From assembly GCA_015665275.1 (NCBI GenBank), contig JADFAL010000102.1, positions 1 through 35,208 on the forward strand: a stretch of DNA of 35,208 nucleotides, written 5' to 3'. The notes beneath the pieces are model-generated. The model did no database searches, had not been told where the DNA came from, and saw only the letters and a list, made by a program, of their open reading frames with translations. Each line of letters begins with the position of its first letter. Within the stretch, counting starts at the first letter, position 1. Of the stretch, positions 17,414-25,684 are shown piece after piece. This DNA comes from Flavobacteriales bacterium (lineage in GTDB: Bacteria; Bacteroidota; Bacteroidia; Flavobacteriales_D; Crocinitomicaceae). A program made the translations under genes and the position numbers.

Positions 17414-17917
17414 ATGAGACAAGTTATATCGGAAACGGAAAGGTTGATTATTCGTAACTGGAGCGAAGAAGACATTGCTCCATACGCTAAAATTATAGGC
17501 GATCCCGATGTAATGAAATATATCGGAGATGGTCAACCACGACTTTACGAAGAAGCCGTTCGTGCTTTTGAAAAATACAACGGACAAATTCAAGAACAGG
17601 GCTGGGCAAGGTTTGCCGTGGAACTAAAGAAAAACAACTCCATTATTGGGTTCTGCGGGTACGACCATTACAATGGCGAGTTGGATTTTGGTTGGCGCTT
17701 GGGAAAACAGCATTGGGGTAACGGGTACGCTACTGAAGCGGCGCAGGAAGTGCTACGACTAGGCGTAGAACAATTTCAGTTTCCACGCATTGTGTGTATC
17801 TCCTTTAAAGAGAATCTTGGGTCCCTGAATGTGATGAAAAAATTGGGTCTGAAGTTCGAAAAGGAGTTTGAATTCTTGGACCGCGGAACTGTACTTCAAT
17901 ATATTCATGAATTATGA
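17414..17917 (+). CDS. GNAT family N-acetyltransferase (RimJ/RimL-like)
   Basis: A 167-residue cytoplasmic acetyltransferase. The N-terminus reads SETERLIIRNWSEEDIAPYA, the characteristic opening of the RimJ/RimL-type branch (Acetyltransf_3). The acetyl-CoA-binding region is GWRLGKQHWGNGYATEAAQE, whose GNGYAT corresponds to the Q/RxxGxG/A loop, and SFKENLGSLNVMKKLGLKFE follows as motif B. These enzymes acetylate N-terminal amines of proteins or small molecules; the substrate here is not readable. The start at 17414 is preferred over in-frame ATG 17360 because the promoter lies between them and because family members begin close to TERLxxR. The stop overlaps the next start by four bases (ATGA), so the two are translationally coupled. 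Confidence 0.9.
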   Translation: MRQVISETERLIIRNWSEEDIAPYAKIIGDPDVMKYIGDGQPRLYEEAVRAFEKYNGQIQEQGWARFAVELKKNNSIIGFCGYDHYNGELDFGWRLGKQHWGNGYATEAAQEVLRLGVEQFQFPRIVCISFKENLGSLNVMKKLGLKFEKEFEFLDRGTVLQYIHEL

Positions 17918-18309
17918 GTACTCTCATTTCCAAGATCAATAGGCAAAACATCTTTCTCATAGATGGTATTGGGGCAATGGCCACGGCCGCTCTTCTATTT
18001 TTTCTTCTTGGTGGTTTTCCCTCTTTTTTCGGTATGCCTGACTACATACTTATGGTGCTTTCTGGAATTGCCCTCACTTTTGCTCTTTATTCATTTACCT
18101 GCCATATTTTAATCCGCTCTGAACGCCTGAAACGTAACCGGGAAGCACTGCGGATCATTGCATTAATGAATATCGGTTATTGTATACTTACGATTGTTTC
18201 CATGATAGAACTTCGGTCTACAATTTCTGTATGGGGAATGCTTTACTTTATTGGGGAAATCATGTTAATTCTTGTGATTGCCTTTACAGAGATTCGTTTG
18301 GCCAAATAA
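17914..18309 (+). CDS. Small four-helix membrane protein
   Basis: A 131-residue hydrophobic protein with four predicted transmembrane segments (about 15-35, 42-68, 82-100, 106-127) separated by short charged loops such as RSERLKRNREALR. It overlaps the acetyltransferase stop by four bases and is probably made from the same mRNA. I do not recognise a named family. It should lie in the inner membrane. No catalytic motif is visible. Confidence 0.75.
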   Translation: MSTLISKINRQNIFLIDGIGAMATAALLFFLLGGFPSFFGMPDYILMVLSGIALTFALYSFTCHILIRSERLKRNREALRIIALMNIGYCILTIVSMIELRSTISVWGMLYFIGEIMLILVIAFTEIRLAK

Positions 18310-18341
18310 CCTGGCGCTCTTTCCGGCCTATATATAAATAC

Positions 18342-18370
18342 AAAAAAGAGGAACCCTCTCGAGTTCCTCC
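18342..18370 (-). terminator. Intrinsic terminator of the beta-barrel protein gene
   Basis: On the minus strand GAGGAAC (18369-18363), an 8-base loop, and GTTCCTC (18354-18348) form a 7-bp stem followed by a run of six U. It begins 25 bases after the stop codon. Confidence 0.85.
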
Positions 18371-18394
18371 TTCTTACTTATTGTTACTTGCTAC

Positions 18395-19273
18395 TTAAAA
18401 ATTCAATGACAATCCGAAGGTTAGTGGATAAACAGGAACTGTTGCTCCTTCGTCAAATAATGGCAATAGGCTGTAGTTTGCAAATACTCCCCAACTACCA
18501 TACCCCAGTCTTGCTGCTGCATCTAATTTGAATGAGTTCAAGTTGTAATCTGCCTTCACACGATTCTCGAATTCAGTTCCGTTTACTTCACCGTCTTGCT
18601 TCAATCTTGATGTCAAACGAACACCTCCCACAACTCCTGCTGCTAAATAAAAGCTACGATCCGAGTCTGCATTTGTGTTGAATTCCAACATCAATGGTAC
18701 CGTTAAATACGTGGATTTCATCTTGTTTTTAGTGTACGTTGTTAGCGTGTCCATAACAGCAAACGTAGTGTCCATGCTAGGCTGAACTAGGTAGTTATTA
18801 CGCAATGCTACAGACGTAAAGCTAAACCCAAGTCCTGTTGTTAATCCTACATATGGCGTTCCGAAGTTGAATTTATGCTCCATCAAGTTCAGATTCCAAA
18901 CTTGAGATCGGGCTGCATCATTGTTCCAGTAGGGGTTGTCGTTAAAGCTGTTGTACTCGAAGTTCTCATTCATCAACATCGTCACTCCAAAATCTACACC
19001 TGCCCAGTGTGCTTCACTTTTCTTTTTACGCCTTGGTTCTTCGTCGCTGTCAAAATCCAAATCAATTTCGTCTGAATCTCCATCGCTTTTAGTGATGATT
19101 AAGAATTCGCTGCCTCCAAAATTCATTCGTGTTGTATCCGGCTCACCCGATCCTTCCTCTTCAAAAACTACATTTTCTTCCGTTCCTTCTTCAGATCCTG
19201 TCTCTACTTCTTCTTGTGCGAACACTGGCACCGCGAAGAGTAATGCTGCTAGTAATGTATTCCATTTATTCAT
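18395..19273 (-). CDS. Outer-membrane beta-barrel protein
   Basis: A 292-residue protein with a signal peptide (MNKWNTLLAALLFAVPVFAQ), a very acidic segment (EEVETGSEEGTEEN to DFDSDEEPRRKKK, about 20-85) and then a small beta-barrel of alternating strands: WAGVDFGVTMLMNENFEYN, HKFNFGTPYVGLTTGLGFSF, YLTVPLMLEFNTN, FYLAAGVVGGVRLTSRLKQD, AAARLGYGSWGVFANYSLLP and the terminal strand VYPLTFGLSLNF, which ends in Phe as in BAM substrates. It resembles the OMP_b-brl_2/PorT-like porin group. The acidic stretch could lie in the periplasm and bind cations or peptidoglycan; that is a guess. It stands alone with its own terminator. Confidence 0.82.
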   Translation of the reverse strand: MNKWNTLLAALLFAVPVFAQEEVETGSEEGTEENVVFEEEGSGEPDTTRMNFGGSEFLIITKSDGDSDEIDLDFDSDEEPRRKKKSEAHWAGVDFGVTMLMNENFEYNSFNDNPYWNNDAARSQVWNLNLMEHKFNFGTPYVGLTTGLGFSFTSVALRNNYLVQPSMDTTFAVMDTLTTYTKNKMKSTYLTVPLMLEFNTNADSDRSFYLAAGVVGGVRLTSRLKQDGEVNGTEFENRVKADYNLNSFKLDAAARLGYGSWGVFANYSLLPLFDEGATVPVYPLTFGLSLNF

Positions 19274-19338
19274 AACGCTGTGTGTTTTCTTGTTTGTTTA
19301 TCCGTAAGACTGAACCGTCTACAAAAAGTTACAACAGA

Positions 19339-19713
19339 TTACCAATTTTCCAGAAAATCATCTAAATCGCGGCGATCCTTTTTTGTTGGTTTGCCCGTAC
19401 CGTGGTGTCTGTAGGATTTTTGAGAAAGTTGGAACATTTTTAATTTTTCTATCTCCTCTTCAGGAGTAATGTCCAATAAATAGTCCGGAACTAGCTTTGC
19501 TCCCACCCTTCTGTCGAGCAGTTGAAGCACTTTAAAGGTAAATACAGAGGTGTGTTTATAAATGTTGATTTCGTCGCCTACCTTCACGTATTTGGCCGGC
19601 TTGATATTTTCACCGTTCAATTTTACCCTACCTTTTGATATAGCATCTGCAGCTTGTGAGCGTGTTTTAGCCAAACGAACGCTCCAAACGTATTTATCCA
19701 AGCGCGTACTCAC
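19339..19713 (-). CDS. S4-domain RNA-binding protein (Hsp15-like)
   Basis: The 124-residue product begins with an S4 domain: RLDKYVWSVRLAKTRSQAADAI followed by GRVKLNGENIKPAKYVKVGDEI. A basic C-terminus follows (SYRHHGTGKPTKKDRRDLDDF). Length and layout match the heat-shock protein Hsp15 (HslR), which binds the 50S subunit carrying a nascent chain released by premature dissociation and helps to recycle it. Assignment to a ribosome-quality-control role is by family. It is the third gene of a minus-strand operon and overlaps the MmcQ/YjbR gene by 20 bases. Confidence 0.85.
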   Translation of the reverse strand: MSTRLDKYVWSVRLAKTRSQAADAISKGRVKLNGENIKPAKYVKVGDEINIYKHTSVFTFKVLQLLDRRVGAKLVPDYLLDITPEEEIEKLKMFQLSQKSYRHHGTGKPTKKDRRDLDDFLENW

Positions 19714-20047
19714 TGCGTACTTTTTTAGTTAGGGAAGCAACGATGAGATCGTAAGAGTGATCAATGAGTTCATAGACCAATGCGTCAGGCACATCCTCTT
19801 CTAGATACACAGAGTTCCAAAGCTTCTTATTCATGTGGTACCCCGGACGAACACCATTACAGGTTTCACGAAGCTCAACCGCACGTTCGGGGTCGCATTT
19901 TAAATTGATGTAATTGAAGGTGTCCACACCAGTAAGGGCGAACATTTTATTGGCAACCTTAAATACTAGGGTGTTTTTATCAAAAGGAAATGATTCTGTA
20001 ACAGCCTTTTTGGCCGTACAGTAATCGCGATATTCCTCAATATTCAT
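19694..20047 (-). CDS. MmcQ/YjbR family protein
   Basis: A 117-residue protein with the hallmarks of the MmcQ/YjbR family: an N-terminal helix (MNIEEYRDYCTAKKAVTESF), FDKNTLVFKVANKMFAL, CDPERAVELRE, then PGYHMNKKLWNSVYLEE and LIDHSYDLIVASL. The fold resembles double-wing DNA-binding domains, but in vivo function is not established. It lies two bases downstream of the desaturase gene and overlaps the S4 gene, so all three are probably one transcript. Confidence 0.88.
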   Translation of the reverse strand: MNIEEYRDYCTAKKAVTESFPFDKNTLVFKVANKMFALTGVDTFNYINLKCDPERAVELRETCNGVRPGYHMNKKLWNSVYLEEDVPDALVYELIDHSYDLIVASLTKKVRSEYALG

Positions 20048-20049
20048 TA

Positions 20050-21156
20050 TTAGTGAATTGCTGGAGCGTCTTCGTATTTCCCAAGCTTATACAACATCTT
20101 CGCGTGTCCCTTTAGCGCATCCAAGAAGGTTGCGTATGAGTGGTACGGCAGGTTGTATTCAAAGGCTGTTTCACGAACGATGTGTGATATTTTACGGTAG
20201 TGAACATGACAAATATTCGGGAACAAATGATGCTCTATCTGATAATTCAACCCTCCAACGTACCAAGAGAACAAACGTGATTTGTTCGCAAAGTTTGCTG
20301 TGTTTAATAATTGATTAGCAGCCCAGTCCAACTCAATCTTTCCTTGTTCATCTGGCTCTTGAAAAGTAGATGTAGGAACAACGTGTGCTGGTTGGAAAAT
20401 TGCTGCAAGTGTTAATCCTGCTACAAAATGCATAATAACGAAACCTAGCACGGTTCCCCACCATGGCAAAGCAGAAAAAATGAGTGGCAACCCAAGCGTT
20501 AATAACAAGTATACCACTTTGGTTGAGATTAATGTCCACAAAAATGCACGCGGTGAAATGTTCTGAGTGGAGATCAAATCTTTCTTCTTATAACGTTTCC
20601 ACTGCGCATAATCCTTTGTTGTTGCCCACATCAACGTCATCATTCCATACAGGAACCAAGCGTAAATAAATTGAAACCTGTGCCCTTTCAATAGCTTCTG
20701 CGATGGTGAAAAGCGCATCAATGGATCAATTTCAATATCCTCGTCCATTCCTTTCACGTTTGTGTAAGTATGGTGTAAAACATTGTGCTGAATACGCCAG
20801 TTAACATCACTTCCTCCAACTAACCAAATAAGTTTTCCGAGTGCATTATTGATATACTTATTTTTTGAATACGCTCCGTGGTTCGCGTCGTGCATGATCG
20901 ATAGTCCAATGCCTGCCATTCCGAAGCCCATAACGATCCACATCAAAATAATCACCCAAGTCGACTCAAAAAAGGTGAGCATTAATGTAAAAGGAACTAA
21001 ATACAGTGAAATCATGAAGATTGTCTTCATTACCATATTAAAGTTCGCATAGCGGGAAATGTTGTTTTCCTTGAAATATTTCGAAACTCTTTTACGAAGT
21101 TCTTTATGAAAATCGTCTTTTTCGTTTTGGAGAAACTTTACTTTTTGAAACTGCAT
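20050..21156 (-). CDS. Membrane fatty acid (acyl-CoA/acyl-lipid) desaturase
   Basis: A 368-residue di-iron desaturase with the three histidine boxes of the front-end type: HDANH (89-93), HNVLHH (124-129) and QIEHH near residue 305. The Gln in the third box is typical of delta-5/delta-6-like desaturases, although no cytochrome b5 domain is fused. Hydrophobic segments (about 42-62, 65-88, 165-180, 205-250) anchor it in the inner membrane with the boxes facing the cytoplasm. It introduces a double bond in an acyl chain, which could help membrane fluidity in the cold. It leads the operon with the MmcQ/YjbR and S4 genes and has an exact -7 box about 30 bases upstream. Confidence 0.9.
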   Translation of the reverse strand: MQFQKVKFLQNEKDDFHKELRKRVSKYFKENNISRYANFNMVMKTIFMISLYLVPFTLMLTFFESTWVIILMWIVMGFGMAGIGLSIMHDANHGAYSKNKYINNALGKLIWLVGGSDVNWRIQHNVLHHTYTNVKGMDEDIEIDPLMRFSPSQKLLKGHRFQFIYAWFLYGMMTLMWATTKDYAQWKRYKKKDLISTQNISPRAFLWTLISTKVVYLLLTLGLPLIFSALPWWGTVLGFVIMHFVAGLTLAAIFQPAHVVPTSTFQEPDEQGKIELDWAANQLLNTANFANKSRLFSWYVGGLNYQIEHHLFPNICHVHYRKISHIVRETAFEYNLPYHSYATFLDALKGHAKMLYKLGKYEDAPAIH

Positions 21157-21187
21157 GGTTTTATTCTAGTCTGGGTGTTATCAACTA

Positions 21188-21195
21188 CAAAGTTA
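21188..21195 (-). promoter_or_regulatory. Candidate -7 box of the desaturase operon
   Basis: On the minus strand the bases read TAACTTTG, an exact TAnnTTTG match, giving a leader of about 28 bases. A TTG at standard spacing is not evident. Confidence 0.45.
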
Positions 21196-21409
21196 CGGCA
21201 AAAAGAGCATTTTGGTTTCACTTACCGTTTATTTAACAGGGATTAACGTATGACCCTTCGTATGTATGCTTTTGATCTTCAGTAAAATAATCACGTGTTT
21301 CTCCCTTTTTTCAACCTCAAAATACCTTTTTTGCGGTATCCCGATGAAATTTCTACCGTTTTTGCCCTATCTGACAAGTGTTCCACGCTATATTTTTACA
21401 ATTTCCTGC

Positions 21410-21417
21410 TAACTTTG
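21410..21417 (+). promoter_or_regulatory. Candidate -7 box of ispG
   Basis: TAACTTTG matches TAnnTTTG exactly and would start transcription near 21421, 18 bases before the ATG at 21439. This excludes the longer in-frame reading from 21295 as the protein start. The -33 region is not clear. Confidence 0.5.
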
Positions 21418-21438
21418 TTTGTATACCAAATCAGGATT

Positions 21439-23361
21439 ATGTCAGAGAAAATGCCGCCGTATTGCAATGATTATTTAAATCGTTCAAGGTTTGCGACAAG
21501 AGAGGTGAAAATAGGGAATGTGGGGGTTGGCGGATCCAATCCGGTTAGAATTCAGTCCATGACAACAACCGACACCATGGATACGGAGGCTTCCGTAGAG
21601 CAATCTATTCGAATGATTGACGCCGGTTGTGAGTTGGTTCGATTAACGGCTCCTAGTAAAAAAGACGCTGAAAACCTCTTAAATATTAAGAGTGCACTTG
21701 TGGAGAGGGGTTATGAAACACCTTTGGTTGCTGACATTCATTTCACACCGAATGCTGCAGAAATTGCTGCAAAAATTGTAGAAAAAGTTCGTGTCAACCC
21801 CGGGAATTACGCGGATAAAAAGCGCTTCGAGGAGATTGATTATACAAATGAAAGCTATCAGGCAGAGTTGGATCGTATTGAGAAAAAGTTCACACCGCTC
21901 GTGCTATTATGTAAAGAGGAGGGGACGGCCATGCGCATCGGCACCAATCACGGATCTCTTTCTGATCGAATTTTGAGCAGATACGGCGATACTCCTGAAG
22001 GCATGGTAGAATCTGCGATGGAGTTCTTGAATATCTGTAGAAAACACGATTTTCATGACATTGTTCTCTCCATGAAGGCAAGTAATACCCTAGTCATGGT
22101 GCAAGCGTATCGTCTTTTAATGGCAACAATGGCCAAACATGGGATGAATTACCCAATTCACCTCGGTGTTACTGAAGCCGGTGATGGAGAAGACGGCCGT
22201 ATTAAATCTGCGGTGGGCATTGGTGCATTGCTTGAAGATGGTATTGGCGATACTGTACGTGTTTCCTTAACCGAGGCTCCGGAAGCTGAAATACCTGTAG
22301 CGCAAAAACTTGTAGATAAGTTCAGCAAAGCGAACAATCTTACAATCGATTACAAAATAACAGACCTTCCATACAACCCGTACGCGTATCGAAGATACAA
22401 TACGAACAATGTAGGTAAAGTTGGATCGGGAAATGTGCCAGTTGTTATTGCCGATGTTAGCGAAATCAACGAAGTAAAACCCTCACATTTATTCGGGTAT
22501 GGCTATATGTATTCTGTACCTCTTGACAAGTGGAATTTAACCGACTCTGCAGCCGACTTTGTTTATATCGGAAACAAGGTTTTGAATTTCGAGGTTCCCG
22601 GAACCTTGCAAGTGCTTTGTGACTTGGAGATTTGGCAATCCGACTATCAAAGCCGAGATGGATTCTTTCCCATTATTGACGGAGATAGCATCGACAAAAT
22701 GGATTCAAATCAGGTCTTTTTCTTACGTCACAATGCTGTTAATAGTGATGTTACTTTCTTGGAAAATTATCCGAATTGCGTTGTTATTCTGGAAAGCGAA
22801 CATGCAAATAAAGCACAACTTTATCGGAACATCTATTTGAAATTTGCGGAAAACGGAGTTAAAAGCCCTGTTATTCTCTCAAGCCGACATGATTCTGAAG
22901 ACGTGGAAACCTTCCAACTTTGGACCTCTTCTGACCTTGGGGTAAGTCTTATTGATGGGTTTGGAGATGGTGTGTGGTTGCAAGGAAAAGTAAGCTCTCA
23001 AATTATTAATGCGACCAGTTTTGGAATTCTTCAGGCGACACGCACAAGAATCTCGAAAACGGAATACATCAGCTGTCCATCTTGTGGAAGAACTCTTTTC
23101 GATTTACAAGAAACGACCGCAAAAATTCGTGCTAAAACCTCTCATTTGAAAGGGGTGAAAATCGGTATTATGGGATGTATTGTAAACGGCCCTGGAGAGA
23201 TGGCTGATGCAGATTACGGATATGTGGGAACCGGCCCTGGAAAAATCCATTTATACAAGGAGAAAGAAGTCGTACGAAAAAATGTTCCCGAAGACGAGGC
23301 GGTTGATGCATTGATCGATCTTATTCGTGAACACGGTGATTGGTTGGAGCCCGTTTCTTAG
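21439..23361 (+). CDS. ispG: 4-hydroxy-3-methylbut-2-enyl-diphosphate synthase (long form)
   Basis: IspG (GcpE) reduces and opens methylerythritol cyclodiphosphate to HMBPP, the penultimate step of the MEP isoprenoid pathway. The N-terminal TIM barrel carries NPVRIQSMTTTDT, DAGCELVRLTAPS, PLVADIHFTP and VRVNPGNYADK. The C-terminal domain binds a [4Fe-4S] cluster through Cys546 and Cys549 (SCPSC) and Cys580 (MGC), with the catalytic Glu in NGPGEMADADYGYVG. The 640-residue length reflects the extra domain between the two parts, found in Bacteroidota, Chlamydiae and plants. The start at 21439 is chosen over an in-frame ATG at 21295 because the -7 box lies between them and the added residues look like untranslated sequence. 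It forms a single-gene unit. Confidence 0.96.
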   Translation: MSEKMPPYCNDYLNRSRFATREVKIGNVGVGGSNPVRIQSMTTTDTMDTEASVEQSIRMIDAGCELVRLTAPSKKDAENLLNIKSALVERGYETPLVADIHFTPNAAEIAAKIVEKVRVNPGNYADKKRFEEIDYTNESYQAELDRIEKKFTPLVLLCKEEGTAMRIGTNHGSLSDRILSRYGDTPEGMVESAMEFLNICRKHDFHDIVLSMKASNTLVMVQAYRLLMATMAKHGMNYPIHLGVTEAGDGEDGRIKSAVGIGALLEDGIGDTVRVSLTEAPEAEIPVAQKLVDKFSKANNLTIDYKITDLPYNPYAYRRYNTNNVGKVGSGNVPVVIADVSEINEVKPSHLFGYGYMYSVPLDKWNLTDSAADFVYIGNKVLNFEVPGTLQVLCDLEIWQSDYQSRDGFFPIIDGDSIDKMDSNQVFFLRHNAVNSDVTFLENYPNCVVILESEHANKAQLYRNIYLKFAENGVKSPVILSSRHDSEDVETFQLWTSSDLGVSLIDGFGDGVWLQGKVSSQIINATSFGILQATRTRISKTEYISCPSCGRTLFDLQETTAKIRAKTSHLKGVKIGIMGCIVNGPGEMADADYGYVGTGPGKIHLYKEKEVVRKNVPEDEAVDALIDLIREHGDWLEPVS

Positions 23362-23380
23362 TTTGTTCTCTTATTCGTAC

Positions 23381-23400
23381 CTCTCGACTCCGCTCGAGGC
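23381..23400. repeat. Short CTCGA...TCGAG intergenic hairpin
   Basis: CTCGA (23383-23387), loop CTCCGC, TCGAG (23394-23398). From memory, sequences of the form CTCGAC-TnCGCTCGAG are scattered in intergenic DNA of many Flavobacteriia. Only one copy is seen here, so the repeat nature is not shown by this window. Confidence 0.35.
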
Positions 23401-23505
23401 ACCATTCAGGCTTTAACATTCACAACCCGAACGAAATTCTCAGTTCATTTAATTCAAACCCTAAAACCGCGGGCTGAGGCTCTCAAAGCCCAATATCCAG
23501 CACAA

Positions 23506-23521
23506 CATTTCACGTGAAACA
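23506..23521. promoter_or_regulatory. parS-like site, 14/16 match
   Basis: CATTTCACGTGAAACA differs from the parS consensus TGTTTCACGTGAAACA only at the first two positions and keeps the full TTTCACGTGAAA core. It is non-coding, in the gap downstream of mnmG. Together with two sites upstream of mnmG it suggests a ParB-binding cluster. Confidence 0.7.
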
Positions 23522-23541
23522 TTGTAAACAACTGAATAACA

Positions 23542-23579
23542 GGTGTTTATTTTAAACTTTTTAGCTTTAAAAAAACACC
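23542..23579. repeat. AT-rich inverted repeat, 14-bp arms
   Basis: GGTGTTT-A-TTTTAAA (23542-23556) pairs with TTTAAAA-AAACACC (23566-23579) across a 9-base loop CTTTTTAGC; the only flaw is one unpaired A. It lacks the GC-rich stem of a standard terminator, but it lies 21 bases from a parS-like site. It could be a weak bidirectional terminator for the convergent genes or a structural/protein-binding site. Confidence 0.65.
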
Positions 23580-23715
23580 CGCTCTATTCAACGATCTCAC
23601 AAGCACCAAGGTGATTCTGTTTAAAAACAACCAAAACGTTCTTAAATCGCATTAAAATGCATTTCTCGTGTCGATATTAGGAAAATTTAGAGACGAAATA
23701 GCGACTCTTCACCAA

Positions 23716-25587
23716 CTAGCGGCCGAGGTACACCATAAGCACCGAAACATCACTTGGCGACACTCCGCTAATTCGTGATGCCTGACCAATAGTTGCAGGA
23801 CGAATTTCATTCAACTTTTCACGAGCTTCAGCACTAACACTTCCCAATTTAGAATAGTCAATATCAGTCGGAACTTTTACTTCTTCCAAACGATTCATCT
23901 TTTGAGCTACATCTTGCTCGCGTGAAATGTATCCATCATATTTCAATTGAATCTCTGTTTGCGAAACAATATCAGAATGTTCCGCTTGAAGATCCGCTGC
24001 AACCTTTTTCGAGTCCGTACTCATATCTAAGACATCTTCAATAAGAATGTTCGGGCGTGTAATTAATGAACTCAGTTTTACTTGTTGATTAATTGGAGAA
24101 CTTGATTTCATTTCAAGAATCTTATTAGCAACTGCTGGCGCCACCCCTTCTTTTCGAAGTGACTTCTTCAACTGCTCCGTTCCTTGCACCTTCATATTTA
24201 CACGCTCCATTGCTTCATCCGAAGCCAAACCAATAGCGTGGCCAATTGGAGTTAAACGAATATCTGCATTGTCCTGACGCAGGAGAATACGATACTCTGC
24301 CCTGCTCGTAAACATTCGATACGGCTCATCCGTTCCTTTGGTAATAAGGTCATCAATTAAAACACCTATATAAGCGTCACTTCTGGTTAGAATAAAATCT
24401 CCTTGCTCGTGAACTTTCCGGTGCGCATTAATTCCAGCCATCAATCCTTGACAGGCTGCTTCTTCATATCCTGTTGTTCCATTAATCTGCCCAGCAAAAT
24501 ACAGGTTTTCCACTCTTTTTGTCTCTAGTGTATGCTTCAACTGTGTTGGCGGGAAGTAATCGTACTCAATTGCATACCCCGGACGAAACATTTTGACGTT
24601 CTCAAATCCAGGAATCATTTGCATCGCGGCGTACTGAATTTCTTCCGGCAACGAAGTGCTGAATCCATTCACGTAGATTTCCACGGTATTCCATCCCTCC
24701 GGTTCCACAAAGATCTGATGGCGGTCACGGTCTGCAAATCGATTAATTTTATCCTCTATGCTGGGACAATATCTCGGACCCGTACTTTTTATTGCTCCGT
24801 TAAACATTGGCGAGCGATCAAACCCGGACCGAAGTAACTCGTGCGTTTCTGTATTTGTATAAGTAACATAACAAGAACGCTGTTTTTTCAGTGCAGTTGT
24901 ATTTGAATAACTAAACTTAGATGGGTTTTCGTCTCCGCACTGTTCTTCCATTTTAGTGTAATCCAACGACCGCCCATCTACTCGTGGTGGTGTTCCCGTC
25001 TTCATTCTTCCAGCTTCAAAACCAAGCTGGATTAACTCTTCCGTGATTCCCGTAGCAGCTCTTTCACCGGCACGACCTCCACCGAATTGTTTTTCTCCAA
25101 GGTGAATCAACCCGTTCAAAAAGGTTCCATTCGTCAGGACAACACTCTTTGCATTCACCTCAACGCCAATAGATGTTTTCACACCAACCACTTTATCTCC
25201 ATAAATCAAAAGACCAGTGCACATGTCCTGCCAGAAATCCACCTTTGGATTTCGCTCTAACAACAATCGCCATTCTTCTGCAAAACGCATTCGGTCGTTT
25301 TGTGTTCTTGGCGACCACATTGCTGGTCCTTTCGATCGGTTCAGCATTCGAAACTGAATCGCACTCAAATCCGAAACAACTCCTGAACCGCCACCCAGCG
25401 CATCAATTTCACGAACAATTTGTCCTTTCGCAACACCACCCATTGCTGGATTACAACTCATCTGAGCAATGGTGTTCATATTCATTGTGATCAACAACAC
25501 AGAACTCCCCAGCTTCGCAGCAGCGTTCGCAGCCTCACAACCTGCATGACCAGCACCCACTACTATCACATCATATTCATTCAACAT
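23716..25587 (-). CDS. mnmG: tRNA uridine-5-carboxymethylaminomethyl(34) synthesis enzyme MnmG (GidA)
   Basis: MnmG is the FAD-dependent partner of MnmE, inserting an aminomethyl-type group at C5 of wobble uridine with methylene-tetrahydrofolate and NADH. The 623-residue product has the FAD motif [12 protein letters not shown] (residues 9-20), [44 protein letters not shown] with [17 protein letters not shown] (the active-site region), and [20 protein letters not shown], plus the C-terminal helical MnmE- and tRNA-binding domain ([17 protein letters not shown]). It is the last gene of the DUF4175 - ATPase - ybeY - mnmG cluster. Six bases upstream of the ATG lies a perfect parS site, and beyond it a hairpin, so ParB binding may affect its transcription. 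Proximity of gidA to parS and the origin is well known in other bacteria. Confidence 0.97.
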   Translation of the reverse strand: MLNEYDVIVVGAGHAGCEAANAAAKLGSSVLLITMNMNTIAQMSCNPAMGGVAKGQIVREIDALGGGSGVVSDLSAIQFRMLNRSKGPAMWSPRTQNDRMRFAEEWRLLLERNPKVDFWQDMCTGLLIYGDKVVGVKTSIGVEVNAKSVVLTNGTFLNGLIHLGEKQFGGGRAGERAATGITEELIQLGFEAGRMKTGTPPRVDGRSLDYTKMEEQCGDENPSKFSYSNTTALKKQRSCYVTYTNTETHELLRSGFDRSPMFNGAIKSTGPRYCPSIEDKINRFADRDRHQIFVEPEGWNTVEIYVNGFSTSLPEEIQYAAMQMIPGFENVKMFRPGYAIEYDYFPPTQLKHTLETKRVENLYFAGQINGTTGYEEAACQGLMAGINAHRKVHEQGDFILTRSDAYIGVLIDDLITKGTDEPYRMFTSRAEYRILLRQDNADIRLTPIGHAIGLASDEAMERVNMKVQGTEQLKKSLRKEGVAPAVANKILEMKSSSPINQQVKLSSLITRPNILIEDVLDMSTDSKKVAADLQAEHSDIVSQTEIQLKYDGYISREQDVAQKMNRLEEVKVPTDIDYSKLGSVSAEAREKLNEIRPATIGQASRISGVSPSDVSVLMVYLGR

Positions 25588-25593
25588 AATTAA

Positions 25594-25609
25594 TGTTTCA
25601 CGTGAAACA
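25594..25609. promoter_or_regulatory. parS centromere site, perfect 16-bp palindrome
   Basis: TGTTTCACGTGAAACA is a perfect palindrome identical to the canonical ParB-binding site of chromosomal parABS systems (TGTTnCACGTGAAACA). It lies 6 bases upstream of the mnmG start codon. ParB would load here, spread as a CTP clamp and recruit SMC to segregate the origin region. The parA and parB genes are not in this window. Confidence 0.93.
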
Positions 25610-25631
25610 CATCTTGGCTTCGCCAGATGTG
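25608..25631 (-). repeat. Hairpin in the ybeY-mnmG spacer, abutting parS
   Basis: CACATC-T-TGGC (25608-25618) pairs with GCCA-GATGTG (25622-25631) around a 3-base loop: ten pairs with a one-base bulge. Its last two bases at the left overlap parS. Read on the minus strand the stem is followed by only three U residues, so it could be a weak ybeY terminator, an mRNA end-stabiliser or part of the mnmG leader. Confidence 0.7.
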
Positions 25632-25668
25632 CTACTACAAAACTACAACAGAAATACTTATTTGGGAA

Positions 25669-25684
25669 TGTTTCAGGTGAAACC
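25669..25684. promoter_or_regulatory. parS-like site, 14/16 match, overlapping ybeY stop
   Basis: TGTTTCAGGTGAAACC differs from the consensus at position 8 (C to G) and position 16 (A to C). It overlaps the last four codons of ybeY and lies 75 bases from the perfect site (start to start). The changed central base may weaken ParB binding. Confidence 0.5.

Larger units (their letters stand above)
23362..23715. other. Largest gene-free stretch, between ispG and mnmG
   Basis: These 354 bases lie between two convergent genes and have no credible frame. They hold a small hairpin resembling a dispersed intergenic motif (23381-23400), a GGGCT/AGCCC inverted repeat (23471-23491), a parS-like site (23506-23521), and a long AT-rich inverted repeat (23542-23579). 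No GC-rich intrinsic terminator with a T run was found for either gene. No cluster of DnaA boxes (TTATCCACA) is visible, so there is no evidence that this is oriC itself. Confidence 0.7.

Noticed and set aside
21295-21438. 48-residue N-terminal extension of IspG
   Set aside because: The -7 box at 21410-21417 lies inside it and conserved IspG sequence begins just after Met at 21439.
21439-23361. IspG fusion or insertion as a novelty
   Set aside because: The extra central domain is the known long form found in Bacteroidota, Chlamydiae and plants.
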